From the NCBI GenBank assembly GCA_034505235.1, contig JAPDQY010000055.1, forward strand, positions 1 through 32,580: DNA of 32,580 bases. Direction: 5' to 3'. Made by a program: the position numbers and the translations under genes. Position 1 is the first letter of the stretch; the number at the start of each line of letters is the position of its first letter. Of this stretch, positions 22,689-30,762 are shown in pieces. The DNA comes from Coneutiohabitans thermophilus. Its GTDB lineage: Bacteria > Zhuqueibacterota > Zhuqueibacteria > Zhuqueibacterales > Zhuqueibacteraceae. The notes below the pieces were generated by a model that saw nothing but the letters and a program-made list of their open reading frames with translations, searched no databases and was not told the DNA's origin.

Positions 22689-25169
22689 ATGCGAAACCAC
22701 CTCCACAAGCACTGGCCACTCCTGGCCGGCCTGCTGTTGCTTGCCCAGACCGCCACTGCCCAGCTTGCTGATCCACGCAATCCCTCGACCCTGCAAGACA
22801 GCCGCATAGTTTTCGCCAATCCCGCCGCCACCGCGCTGCTGGCCGGGCAGGCCTATCTCGGCTTGCAGCTCATCTACCCCGGCGCGATTGCAGACAACGC
22901 CTTTGCTCTGAAAGCCTCCCACCTGGCCGTCACCTGGCCCGGGCTGGGCGGCACCGCATTTGGCGCGGGTTTGCATCTGCGCCACTTCAGCGCGCCCCTG
23001 TTCAGCGAGAATCGTCTGGGCTTGCTCGCCGCCTGTGCCCTCCACGAGAAACTGGCGCTCGGCGGCGATCTGGCCGTGCGCTGGCAGGCATACGATCGCG
23101 GAAAATTCGACTTGGTGGATGCTGATGATCCGGTTTTTCGCCGCACCGGCGGGCCATTGATTTTCGATCCCGGTCTTGGTCTGCTCGCGCGCGTGCACGA
23201 GACCGTCCTGCTCGGCGCTTCGGTTTATCACTTCAACCGGCCCAATCTCGCGCGCGCCGGGGAACGATACCTCCTGCCGGCGCAGGCAGCACTGGGCGCC
23301 ACCTTCGATCATCGCTTTGGCCGCTTCGATTTGGGCATCGCCTATCACCGGCAGCAATGGCAACCCGCGTTTGGCGCTGAAGTTTTTGCTAAGCGCCTGG
23401 GCCGCCTGCGGCTGGGCTACGGCGCGGAGAATGCGGTGTTCGAAGGCGAACTGCTTCTGCCGCCCGCCGCGGCCCTGCTCTACAGCTTTCACCTGCCCAC
23501 CAGCGATCTCGGCCTGCTCAGCTCCGGCTCGCATGAGCTGGGCGTGAAGCTGGCGGTGCCGTGGCTCAATCCGCCGGCCGCCGAGCCGGAGGCGCCTTTC
23601 TATTTGCAGGCTTTTCCGCCTTCCCGGGTGGTCCTGCCCGATGACACCCCCCTGTACAATCTCAATCTCGTGCGCCGGGAAAATTTCACCAAACCGGTGC
23701 AGCTCGAGGTGCGCGAATTGCCGCCGCCTTTGCGGCCGCGCCTCTCGCAAAGCACGGTGCGCGGCATCGAGACCGTGATTCTCGCGCTCGAAGCGCCGGG
23801 GAAATTGCAACCCGGCGATTACCCCTTCATCATCACGGCGCGGGCGCCCGGCCATGTGCATCACCTGCCCGTGCATCTGCGCGTGAACAACATGCCCCGG
23901 CTGGTGCCGGAAATTTTTGCCACGATCGACAGCGTGGAAATCATCGAGCTGCGCAATGTTCTGGAGGAATTGCCGCTCATTCCGCGCCTGTTCTTCCCGC
24001 AGTCGCAAAGCCGGCTGCCGGAGAATCGTTATGACCTGCTCAGCCCGCAGCAGCACGTGTTCGTCATGGCCAACGTCACCGAGATCAATGCCGCCTATCG
24101 CAACCTGCTGAACATCATGGCGGCGCGCCTGGCGCAGAATCGCACGGCGGTGATCACCCTCACCGGCTACAGCTCGGGGCCGCCTTATGAGGCGGACTGG
24201 CGCAGCCTCGCGCTTGGCCGCGCCCGGGCGGTGAAGAATTATCTGGTCGACAGTCTGCAGGTGCTGCCGGAGCAGGTGGTGATTGCCCCGCCCCAACGGC
24301 CGGCGCGCAGCCATGCGCTGCCCAGTCTGCCGCGCCAGGAAGAATGGCAGCGCGTCGAGATTAGCGCGCCGCCGCCGTTCGAGCAGCAAATCCTGGGGCC
24401 GTTGCTGGTCACCAAAAAAGAAGTCGAGGCGCAGCCGCCACGGTGTGCTTTCGTCACCAAATACTCCGTTGCCGAAGCCGGTCTGGCAGCCTGGCAAATC
24501 ACCCTGATGAATGATCAACAGGACACGGTGGAGGTGCTCGCAGGCAACGCAGAAATGCCGGACACGGTGTTTTGGGAATGGCAGCATGCCCTGGTGCAGC
24601 AACACCCCAAAGCCGCCACCGCCGTCGAGGCGATCCCCCTGCCGCGCGGCAGCGACAACGCAGGGTGGCCGCAGTCCGGCTTTTTCACCCTAACGCTGCG
24701 CGATGCGCTCGGCCAGACCGCCACTTCGCCGCAGCGCCGCCTCGCCATTCGCCATCGCACCCGGTTGGCCAATGAAGTCGGCATCGAGCGCATTCCAATT
24801 TTTCTGTTCGGCTTTGCCGAACATCAATTCAGCAGCCATTCCCGCCAGTTGCGCAAAAAGCTGCGGCTGATTGCCGCCAAGCTGGAGGCGGATCCGGAAG
24901 CGACCTGTCTGCTCAAGGGCCACACCGATGCCATCGGCGACCAGCTCAACAATCGCTGGCTCTCGATCCGCCGCGCCAAAACCGTGTTTGACATGCTGGC
25001 CTCCTTCGGCATCAGCCCCGAGCGCATGACCTACATCGGTTTGGGCGAAGAAGAACCACTGGCAGACAACCGCCTGCCGGAGGGCCGCATGATGAACCGC
25101 CGCGTCGAGGTTCACATTCGCCACTCGCCCAACTGGCGCAACACCGCTGCCCGTTTCGGGTTCGACTGA
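22689..25169 (+). CDS. PorP/UPF0164-like beta-barrel fused to Ig-like and two OmpA-like domains
   Basis: This 826-residue protein has a signal peptide (WPLLAGLLLLAQTATAQ, cleavage near residue 25). Residues ~26-295 form a barrel with the N-terminal FANPAATALLAG motif and strand pairs typical of PorP/SprF or UPF0164/PorV-type outer-membrane proteins. An Ig-like module (~303-400, FTKPVQLEV ... GDYPFIITARAPG) follows. A degenerate OmpA-like domain (~410-557, LFFPQSQSRLPE ... LTGYSSGPPYEADWRSLALG) and a linker lead to a canonical C-terminal OmpA domain (~702-815, LKGHTDAIGDQLNNRWLSIRRA ending before the tail) that should bind peptidoglycan. The fusion would tie an outer-membrane barrel to the cell wall, reminiscent of PorP-PorE partners in T9SS, but it is not proven to be part of T9SS. 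The start at 22689 has only a weak ribosome site. Confidence 0.85.
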   Translation: MRNHLHKHWPLLAGLLLLAQTATAQLADPRNPSTLQDSRIVFANPAATALLAGQAYLGLQLIYPGAIADNAFALKASHLAVTWPGLGGTAFGAGLHLRHFSAPLFSENRLGLLAACALHEKLALGGDLAVRWQAYDRGKFDLVDADDPVFRRTGGPLIFDPGLGLLARVHETVLLGASVYHFNRPNLARAGERYLLPAQAALGATFDHRFGRFDLGIAYHRQQWQPAFGAEVFAKRLGRLRLGYGAENAVFEGELLLPPAAALLYSFHLPTSDLGLLSSGSHELGVKLAVPWLNPPAAEPEAPFYLQAFPPSRVVLPDDTPLYNLNLVRRENFTKPVQLEVRELPPPLRPRLSQSTVRGIETVILALEAPGKLQPGDYPFIITARAPGHVHHLPVHLRVNNMPRLVPEIFATIDSVEIIELRNVLEELPLIPRLFFPQSQSRLPENRYDLLSPQQHVFVMANVTEINAAYRNLLNIMAARLAQNRTAVITLTGYSSGPPYEADWRSLALGRARAVKNYLVDSLQVLPEQVVIAPPQRPARSHALPSLPRQEEWQRVEISAPPPFEQQILGPLLVTKKEVEAQPPRCAFVTKYSVAEAGLAAWQITLMNDQQDTVEVLAGNAEMPDTVFWEWQHALVQQHPKAATAVEAIPLPRGSDNAGWPQSGFFTLTLRDALGQTATSPQRRLAIRHRTRLANEVGIERIPIFLFGFAEHQFSSHSRQLRKKLRLIAAKLEADPEATCLLKGHTDAIGDQLNNRWLSIRRAKTVFDMLASFGISPERMTYIGLGEEEPLADNRLPEGRMMNRRVEVHIRHSPNWRNTAARFGFD

Positions 25170-25244
25170 TCCGCCTGCCGCCGGGCCGCCCCGCGCTCCA
25201 GGCAAAACCTACAAGTTCGCACCGCAACACAGATGCCGCCAAAA

Positions 25245-25294
25245 ACAAAATCCCACGGCCGCCGGTTTGACACGGCGCGGTCGTGGGATTTTGT
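25245..25294. terminator. Bidirectional terminator between the OmpA fusion and htpG
   Basis: A perfect 13-bp stem (ACAAAATCCCACG 25245-25257, CGTGGGATTTTGT 25282-25294) extends inward through GCCGCC/GGCGCGG. A-rich and T-rich arms give a U-tract on either strand, suiting the convergent genes that end at 25169 and 25354. The TCCCACG/CGTGGGA core is shared with repeat family A. Confidence 0.85.
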
Positions 25295-25353
25295 CGTGGC
25301 CATGACGCCCGGCGCCCGCCAACCGGGCAAACCTCGCGCGCCTCAGGCAAAAC

Positions 25354-27216
25354 TCATTTCGTGGCTTCTTCCAGCAACTCGTTCATGCGATTCACGAAGT
25401 CAGCCGGCGAGGGCATGGTGCCCTCCAGCAGCAAGGCGCCTTCATACAACTGCAGGATGCTCTTGCGCAGGATCGGATCGGTCGGGCTGCTGAGATTGCG
25501 CCGCGAAAGATTCTTGATGAGCGGATGGGACAGGTTGACTTCCAGGATGCGTTTGGCAGCAGTGTAGTTCTGGTCCATCAGCTTCATCATCTTTTCCATC
25601 TGGCTGTCCAGGCCGTTTTTGCCCGCCACCAGCGTCACCGGCGAGTTGACCAGCCGCTTCGACGCCACCACGTCCTCCACCTTGTCCCCCAGCGTTTCAC
25701 GGAAAACCGTGAGCAGTGATTTCGCCAGATCACCGCTCAACGCTTCCTGTTCGCCGGCCTGATCGCCGGCGAGTTCCAGGTCCGCCTTGTCGATGGAAAG
25801 CAGGGGCTTCTTGTCATATTCATGGAGCGCAGGCAGCACAAACAGATCCACCGGGTCGGTGAGCAACAGCACTTCGATCGCGTGCTTGCGGAAATATTCG
25901 AGCTTGGGATTTTTTTCGACCGCCTCGCGGCTCTCGCCGGAGAGATAGTAGATCGCCTTTTGTTCGGGTTTCATGCGGCTGACATAATCGCGCAGACCGG
26001 TCAGCTCGCCGCGCTCCAGCCGGGTCGATTCATAGCGCAGCAGCTCGATGATCTTGTCGCGATTGGCGTAGTCGGTGTTGACGCCGGTCTTGAAGAACGG
26101 GCCAAAATTGCGATAGAACCTGTCGAATTTCGGCTTCTCCTGTTTCGCCCAGTCCGCGAGGAAGGCCAGAATTTTTTTGGTGAGGATGTCGCGGATTTTC
26201 GCCATCGCCGGGCTGCTTTGCGTGAGCTCGCGCGAGACGTTGAGCGGCAGGTCGGCCGTGTCGACCACACCCTTCACAAAGCGCAAATAGTCCGGCAGCA
26301 GCTCTTTGCAGTCATCCTGAATGAAAACTTTGTTGGAATAGAGGTGCAGGGAGCGTTCGTGGGGATCGCGAAACCACAGCGGCGGTGCGGTTTCGGGGAT
26401 GAAGACCAGCGCGTTGAATGTCACTGCGCCTTCAACCGCCAGATGCAGATGGCCGAGCGGCGGATTGTAGTCGTTGCTGATGAACTTGTAAAACTCGATC
26501 AACTCCTCCTCGCGCACCTGTTCCTTGGGCTTGTGCCAGAGCGCGGCGACCGTGTTGACCTTTTCCTTGCCGAGGTAAATGGGGAAGTCGACAAAATTGG
26601 AGTATTTGTTGATGATGCGCCTGACCGTGTATTCCTCGCTGAATTCCTTCGCCTGCTCGCGCAGCTTGAAGGAGATGTGGGTGCCGCGGTTCGGCTTGTC
26701 GATTTCCTCGATGGTGAAGGTGCCCTCGCCGCCGGAACGCCAGCGCCAGCCCTTCGAATCGGGATCCGCATGGCGGGTTTCGATCGTCACCTCCTCGGCC
26801 ACCATGAACACCGAATAGAAACCGACGCCAAACCGGCCAATCAGATTGCCGTCGAGCGTGCGATTTTCCTGCTGCACTTTCTGCAGGAACTCCAGCGTGC
26901 CGGAGCTGGCCACCGTCCCGATTTTGTCGATCAGGTCTTCGCGTGTCATGCCGATGCCGGTGTCGGTGATGGCAAAAGTGTGTTCTTTGGCATCCAGCGT
27001 GACGGTGATTTTCAGATCGGCATCGGGGTCCAGCACATTGCGGTCGGTGAGCAGGCGGAACCGGATCTTGTTGAGCGCATCCGAAGCGTTGGAGATCAAC
27101 TCGCGCAGAAAGATTTCAGGGTGCGTGTACAGCGAGTGCACGATCAGATGGAGCAATTGCTTCATCTCCGCCTTGTACTCGAACTCCTGAATTTTGCGGG
27201 CTTGATCAGCAGCCAT
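25354..27216 (-). CDS. htpG: Molecular chaperone HtpG (bacterial Hsp90)
   Basis: This 620-residue ATP-dependent cytosolic chaperone has a GHKL ATPase domain with LRELISNASDALNKIR (ATP-binding Asn43), DTGIGMT and GTVASSGT. The phosphate-binding loop is IGRFGVGFYSVFMVA and the middle-domain signature is LPLNVSREL. The C-terminal dimerisation domain ends in LLEEATK. Length and domain order are normal and no key residue is missing. The start is the ATG at 27216, with AGGAGA ~10 nt upstream. It is preceded by a good promoter that overlaps the 3' end of nfo, with a GC-rich hairpin at the predicted transcription start. The neighbours (trxB, nfo) suggest a stress-related cluster, but htpG has its own promoter. 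Confidence 0.97.
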   Translation of the reverse strand: MAADQARKIQEFEYKAEMKQLLHLIVHSLYTHPEIFLRELISNASDALNKIRFRLLTDRNVLDPDADLKITVTLDAKEHTFAITDTGIGMTREDLIDKIGTVASSGTLEFLQKVQQENRTLDGNLIGRFGVGFYSVFMVAEEVTIETRHADPDSKGWRWRSGGEGTFTIEEIDKPNRGTHISFKLREQAKEFSEEYTVRRIINKYSNFVDFPIYLGKEKVNTVAALWHKPKEQVREEELIEFYKFISNDYNPPLGHLHLAVEGAVTFNALVFIPETAPPLWFRDPHERSLHLYSNKVFIQDDCKELLPDYLRFVKGVVDTADLPLNVSRELTQSSPAMAKIRDILTKKILAFLADWAKQEKPKFDRFYRNFGPFFKTGVNTDYANRDKIIELLRYESTRLERGELTGLRDYVSRMKPEQKAIYYLSGESREAVEKNPKLEYFRKHAIEVLLLTDPVDLFVLPALHEYDKKPLLSIDKADLELAGDQAGEQEALSGDLAKSLLTVFRETLGDKVEDVVASKRLVNSPVTLVAGKNGLDSQMEKMMKLMDQNYTAAKRILEVNLSHPLIKNLSRRNLSSPTDPILRKSILQLYEGALLLEGTMPSPADFVNRMNELLEEATK

Positions 27217-27277
27217 ATGACATCATCTCCTCTGTTACTTCCGATGGGTGGAGGTTCATGCGTCAATGCCTGACGCG

Positions 27278-27311
27278 GCGCCGCCGCGACTTTGTTTCAT
27301 GGCGGCGGCGC
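27278..27311. other. GC-rich inverted repeat at the htpG transcription start
   Basis: GCGCCGCCG (27278-27286) pairs perfectly with CGGCGGCGC (27303-27311), with a 16-nt loop. It begins two bases downstream of the predicted -10, so it is either a DNA operator at the start site or the 5' hairpin of the htpG mRNA. It is not a CIRCE element. Confidence 0.45.
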
Positions 27312-27312
27312 A

Positions 27313-27341
27313 AATGTATGACACGCCCGCGGGATTTTCAA
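27313..27341 (-). promoter_or_regulatory. Promoter of htpG
   Basis: On the minus strand TTGAAA (27336-27341) and TACATT (27313-27318) are 17 bp apart, ~97 bp upstream of the ATG. The -35 overlaps the last codons of nfo. Confidence 0.55.
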
Positions 27342-28201
27342 GGGTTGGCTGCGGGCACCGTGCCTGCCGCTGTGTTCATGGCGCGCAGCAGCCGCACTTC
27401 CCGCCGATAGTTCCGTTCGCCGCCCGGTGTTTCCAAAATGCCCGGCGTGTTTGCCCAGGCGGGATCGTTCACCCAAAAGGCGAAAGCTGCGGCACCGATC
27501 AGCCCCCGGCCAATGCCGGCGTGCTGATCGAGGTGGCTGCCCGGCGGTTTGGCGGAATCATTCAAGTGGAGAACCTGCACGCGCGACAAGCCGACGGTCG
27601 CCGCAATCCGGCGGCGCAGCCTGCGATAGGCGGCCGCGCTGGAAAAATCATAACCCGCTGCAAACAAATGGCAGGTATCCAAACAAATGCCCACCCGCCG
27701 GCCGGCCAGCGCCAAACCCATTGCCAGTTCCTCCAGGGTGCTGCCGAGATAACTGCCCTGGCCGGCGGTGTTTTCCAACAACAGCCGCACGCGGCGGGTG
27801 GCACTGCGGTCGAAGGCCTCGCTGACCGCGGCGGCCACGCGCTGCCAGCCGGCCTCCCGGCCGCGACCCTTGTGCGCGCCCGGATGTACCACGACGAATG
27901 CAATGCCCAGACGCTCCGCCCGTGCCAGCTCGTCGGCGAGCGTGCGAATGGATTTTTGCCAAAGCCCGGCTTCGGGCGCCGCGAGGTTGATGAGATAGCT
28001 CGCGTGAGTGCACAGCGCACGCAACCCGGCAGCTTTTACCGCCTGGCAGAAACCGGCGGCTTGCGCCGCGCCCAGGGGCCGGGCACGCCATTGTCTTTGA
28101 TTGCGTGAGAAGATTTGCAACGCCTCCCCGCCAATTGCGCGGGCACGCGCCGGCGCCAAGGACAGACCGCCGGCAATGGAAAGGTGGGCCCCGAGGATCA
28201 T
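27338..28201 (-). CDS. nfo: Deoxyribonuclease IV (endonuclease IV, AP endonuclease family 2)
   Basis: This 287-residue enzyme incises DNA 5' to abasic sites in base-excision repair. It shows the tri-zinc TIM-barrel signature in order: GAHLSIAGG, THASYLIN, VVHPGAHKG, LLENTAGQGSYLG, ICLDTCHLFAAGYDF, LHLNDSAKPPGSHLDQHAGIG (shown here as LHLND, GSHLDQHAGIG) and ILETPGG. These supply the His, Glu and Asp ligands expected for the family. Length is normal. The ATG at 28201 overlaps the stop of the upstream small gene as ATGA, so translation is probably coupled. It is the third gene of a trxB/small membrane protein/nfo group. Confidence 0.95.
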   Translation of the reverse strand: MILGAHLSIAGGLSLAPARARAIGGEALQIFSRNQRQWRARPLGAAQAAGFCQAVKAAGLRALCTHASYLINLAAPEAGLWQKSIRTLADELARAERLGIAFVVVHPGAHKGRGREAGWQRVAAAVSEAFDRSATRRVRLLLENTAGQGSYLGSTLEELAMGLALAGRRVGICLDTCHLFAAGYDFSSAAAYRRLRRRIAATVGLSRVQVLHLNDSAKPPGSHLDQHAGIGRGLIGAAAFAFWVNDPAWANTPGILETPGGERNYRREVRLLRAMNTAAGTVPAANP

Positions 28202-28533
28202 GCGGTGGAATCGTCCGGCCGCCGGCGGGCCTCGGCCTCCGGGAGGTCCGTGCGCTCGCGGTAGTCTGCAAGATGCAGCAGGTGCACCAGACGCTCGAAG
28301 CCGGCCAGCCGGCGGCGCAGGGTGAAATTGGCGCGTTGCTTCAAATAACTGGTGAACAGCAACACGAAAAAGCTGAGACAAAACAGCAGGAACCATCCCA
28401 GCACGGCGGCAATCGTTTCACCGGTGGGCTGGTGCAACAGCGCCTTGCTGGAATCAAACAAAGTGCTGAAGCAGGCGATGCCCGCCAGCAGCGCCAGCGC
28501 CTGCACCAGCCAGCGCAGGTTGAGTTTGATCAT
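28198..28533 (-). CDS. Small membrane protein of unknown function
   Basis: This 111-residue protein has two hydrophobic helices (LVQALALLAGIACFSTLF ~9-27 and AAVLGWFLLFCLSFFVLLFT ~42-62). A basic, then acidic, cytoplasmic-looking tail follows (LKQRANFTLRRRLAGFERL ... DLPEAEARRRPDD). I recognise no family. The start at 28533 has GGGAT ~8 nt upstream; a longer open frame upstream overlaps trxB and is not used. It lies 40 bp after trxB and overlaps nfo by 4 bp, so the three are probably one transcript. Confidence 0.7.
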   Translation of the reverse strand: MIKLNLRWLVQALALLAGIACFSTLFDSSKALLHQPTGETIAAVLGWFLLFCLSFFVLLFTSYLKQRANFTLRRRLAGFERLVHLLHLADYRERTDLPEAEARRRPDDSTA

Positions 28534-28573
28534 TGCCGGATCCCGACAGCAACGCTGGTTGAGGATGATACCG

Positions 28574-29512
28574 TCAATGCCCGTGGGCTTCCAAATACTT
28601 TTCCACGTCCATTGCCGCCTGGCAGCCCATGCCGGCCGCGGTGATGGCCTGGCGGTAGTAGGGATCGACCACGTCGCCGGCGGCAAACACGCCCGCGACG
28701 CTCGTCATCGTGCGGGATTTGAGTTTGATGTAGCCGACCTCGTCGATCTCCACCTGGCCCTGCAGAAATTCGGTGTTGGGCTTGTGGCCGATCGCGACGA
28801 ACACACCGGCAATCGGCATCGCGGTGGTCTTGCCGGTTTTGACGTTCTGCAGCGTCACGCCGGTCACGGTATTCTGCGCCACCTCGTGAATCTCGGTGAT
28901 CACGCTGTCCCAGATGATGCTGATTTTGGGATTCTTGAAGGTCCGTTCCTGCATGATCTTGGAGGCGCGCAGCTTGTCGCGGCGATGCACCAGATAGACC
29001 TTGCTGGCGAATTTGGTGATGAAATTGGCATCCTCCATCGCGGTGTCGCCGCCGCCCACCACAATCACCTCCTGATTGCGGAAGAAGGCACCGTCACAGG
29101 TGGCGCAGGTGGAAACGCCGTGGCCCAGCAGTTTGCGCTCCGCGGGCAGCCCCAGCAACTTCGCCGAAGCACCGGAGGAAATGATCACGGTTTGGGCGCG
29201 ATAGGCTTTTTCGCCGACATAAATCTCGAACGGGTGGGTTTTGAAATTCACGCGATCGACCGTGTCATGAACCAGCCGGGCGCCAAAGCGCTCGGCCTGC
29301 TTGCGCATATTCTCCATCAACTCCGGCCCCAGGACACCCTCGGGAAAGCCGGGGAAGTTTTCGACCAGCGTGGTGAGGGTGAGCTGGCCACCGGGTTCCG
29401 GCCCGGCAAACACCAGCGGCGCGAGATTCGCGCGCGCGGTGTACAGCGCGGCGGTGTAACCCGAGGGGCCGGTGCCGATGATGATCACATTGTGGATCTC
29501 GGAAGATGACAT
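28574..29512 (-). CDS. trxB: Thioredoxin-disulfide reductase
   Basis: This 312-residue NADPH-dependent FAD enzyme keeps thioredoxin reduced in the cytoplasm. The FAD-binding loop is IIGTGPSGYTAA (residues ~11-22). The redox-active disulfide is CATC (C136, C139) in STCATCDGAFF, and the NADPH site is VVGGGDTAMEDA (~151-162) with VHRRDKLRAS. The second FAD motif, GVFAAGDVVD, is near the C-terminus. Length is typical of the low-molecular-weight bacterial enzyme. The start is the ATG at 29512 with AAGGA 7 nt upstream. It leads the trxB/small membrane protein/nfo group. Its thioredoxin partner is not in the window. Confidence 0.97.
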   Translation of the reverse strand: MSSSEIHNVIIIGTGPSGYTAALYTARANLAPLVFAGPEPGGQLTLTTLVENFPGFPEGVLGPELMENMRKQAERFGARLVHDTVDRVNFKTHPFEIYVGEKAYRAQTVIISSGASAKLLGLPAERKLLGHGVSTCATCDGAFFRNQEVIVVGGGDTAMEDANFITKFASKVYLVHRRDKLRASKIMQERTFKNPKISIIWDSVITEIHEVAQNTVTGVTLQNVKTGKTTAMPIAGVFVAIGHKPNTEFLQGQVEIDEVGYIKLKSRTMTSVAGVFAAGDVVDPYYRQAITAAGMGCQAAMDVEKYLEAHGH

Positions 29513-29624
29513 TTTGGATCCTTGCAAATTGATGGTTATGAGAATGCTTTGGAGCTCTTGTCGAAGGGCTGCTGAATTTCCGCAACGATTTCTGTGACGG
29601 CGCCCGGGTCGGTTTTGCTCATTA

Positions 29625-29653
29625 ATAGTATCATCTTGGCAAAACCATCACAA
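29625..29653 (-). promoter_or_regulatory. Extended -10 promoter of the trxB operon
   Basis: On the minus strand TTGTGA (29648-29653), a 17-bp spacer and TACTAT (29625-29630) preceded by TGA form an extended -10 promoter. It lies ~113 bp upstream of the trxB ATG. Confidence 0.55.
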
Positions 29654-30115
29654 TCGCGAAGATTTTTTGAAGCGCCGAGCGCGCCAATCACGCAAAGAGA
29701 ACGGCATGGCTGGCTTCACGCTTTGGGGTCAGTCTGCCCACCGTGTTCTGCCCAAAGACTGCGCGAGCGCGGTTTGCGAGGGGATGGCGAAGTATCGCCA
29801 CCGATTCTGCATGACGAGCAGCAGATTGCTGCCGGCTACCGCACTGACAGTCGCCTCGCAAGTTGTATCAAAAACTGCCACCAATTCACGAGGCCCAGCT
29901 ACCGACCTGCTTGAAATGAGGCAACTGCCGCCCTGGGTTCTCATTGAACTGGAATCTCACACTGATGAAAAAGGGCATACAGCGAATGAGGAATGATCGC
30001 AACGCATGATTGCACGCAAAAGCATGAGAACACCAGGGAATCCTTCGTGCGCTTTGCGGCTGAGCGGTTGACAGATTGGGTTGCAGCTATGACCGCGCTA
30101 TGCTTAACCGGTTCT

Positions 30116-30368
30116 TTAAACAGCGGTCGAACCCGGGCGATCGGCCGGCAGAAGCTTGCCCTCACCGCCCGGCACCCACGCGACACGCGCTGCATTGAAC
30201 GCTGTCAAGATACGGTCGATTTCCGCCACTTGCAAGGCCATTGTATTGGTGCCGGCGTCGCGCAGAAAGCGTCAGGCTCAGATCAGGGCTGTGCACCAAA
30301 TGCCATCCGCTCAGCGCACGCGCGCAGGCATCAGGAATCACCGCGAAAATACCGGCGCCCAAAGGCAC
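30116..30368 (-). pseudogene. Possible degraded gene fragment
   Basis: On the minus strand one frame reads AGIFAVIPDACARALSGWHL and on to about 30250. The adjacent frame then continues DAGTNTMALQVAEIDRILTA, then FNAARVAWVPGGEGKLLPAD, to a TAA at 30116-30118. The pieces look protein-like and would join with one frameshift. No start, no ribosome site and no recognised family. This may be chance in GC-rich DNA. Confidence 0.22.
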
Positions 30369-30457
30369 GATTACGAAAGTTCATTTTCATCATGAGGCTG
30401 GCGCAGCCGGCATGGCAAATTACGCGGGAAAACGATCATAGTCGCGAAAATTTTCGG
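30361..30457 (+). repeat. Family B dispersed repeat, copy B3
   Basis: AAAGGCACGATTACGAAAGT, then TCATTTTCATCATGAGGCTG, TGGCAAATTACGCGGGAAAA and GTCGCGAAAATTTTC follow the right half of B1 (1013-1106) in the same orientation. Confidence 0.65.
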
Positions 30458-30540
30458 AACCCAGAGTCTCGCCGACGAACGCAGATCCCCAAAATCAGCG
30501 GGAATTAGCGTGCATCTGTGTCCCCAAATCACCGCCCAAA

Positions 30541-30596
30541 TGCCGTCGCGCAGGCTGCCAGCCAGCCGGCAGATGAGATGATCTCGGCGCGGAGCC
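30541..30596 (-). repeat. Family C dispersed repeat, copy C5 (diverged)
   Basis: Read on the minus strand this gives GCGCCGAGATCATCTCATC, then TGCCGGCTGGCTGGCAGCC. It resembles the CGCAGACCTC..GTCTGCC..GGCTGGCAGCC order of copy C1. Confidence 0.4.
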
Positions 30597-30675
30597 CGCC
30601 ACGTAACTGAGGCATCACGCGGGGAAGCAGCCGCTTCCGCCCCGAGCATGCGGCAATTTTCCCGTCACATATCTT

Positions 30676-30704
30676 TTGCATTTTCCGGCAAAAACACTTA
30701 TCAT
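30676..30704 (+). promoter_or_regulatory. Promoter of the M28 peptidase gene
   Basis: TTGCAT (30676-30681) and TATCAT (30699-30704) are 17 bp apart, ~58 bp upstream of the ATG. Confidence 0.55.
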
Positions 30705-30762
30705 CGGCACATTTCGCACACCACAAGCCCCTGTAATTCACTCGACCAATTTGGAGGAATGC

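Larger units (their letters stand above)
29654..30675. other. Gene-poor region between trxB and the M28 peptidase gene
   Basis: About 1 kb with no convincing intact gene. Short frames exist on both strands (for example 29594-29914 and 29993-30508 plus) but have no family resemblance, no ribosome site and mixed composition. The region begins with GCGAAGATTTTTTGAAGCGCC, which resembles the tail of family B (1091-1115). It contains a possible gene relic (30116-30368) and copies of families B and C. Confidence 0.5.

Noticed and set aside
20659..24605. Minus-strand open frames of 445 and ~690 codons over the secreted protein and OmpA fusion
   Set aside because: The plus-strand products have signal peptides, Ig/CARDB/OmpA domains and ribosome sites. 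The minus frames have none.
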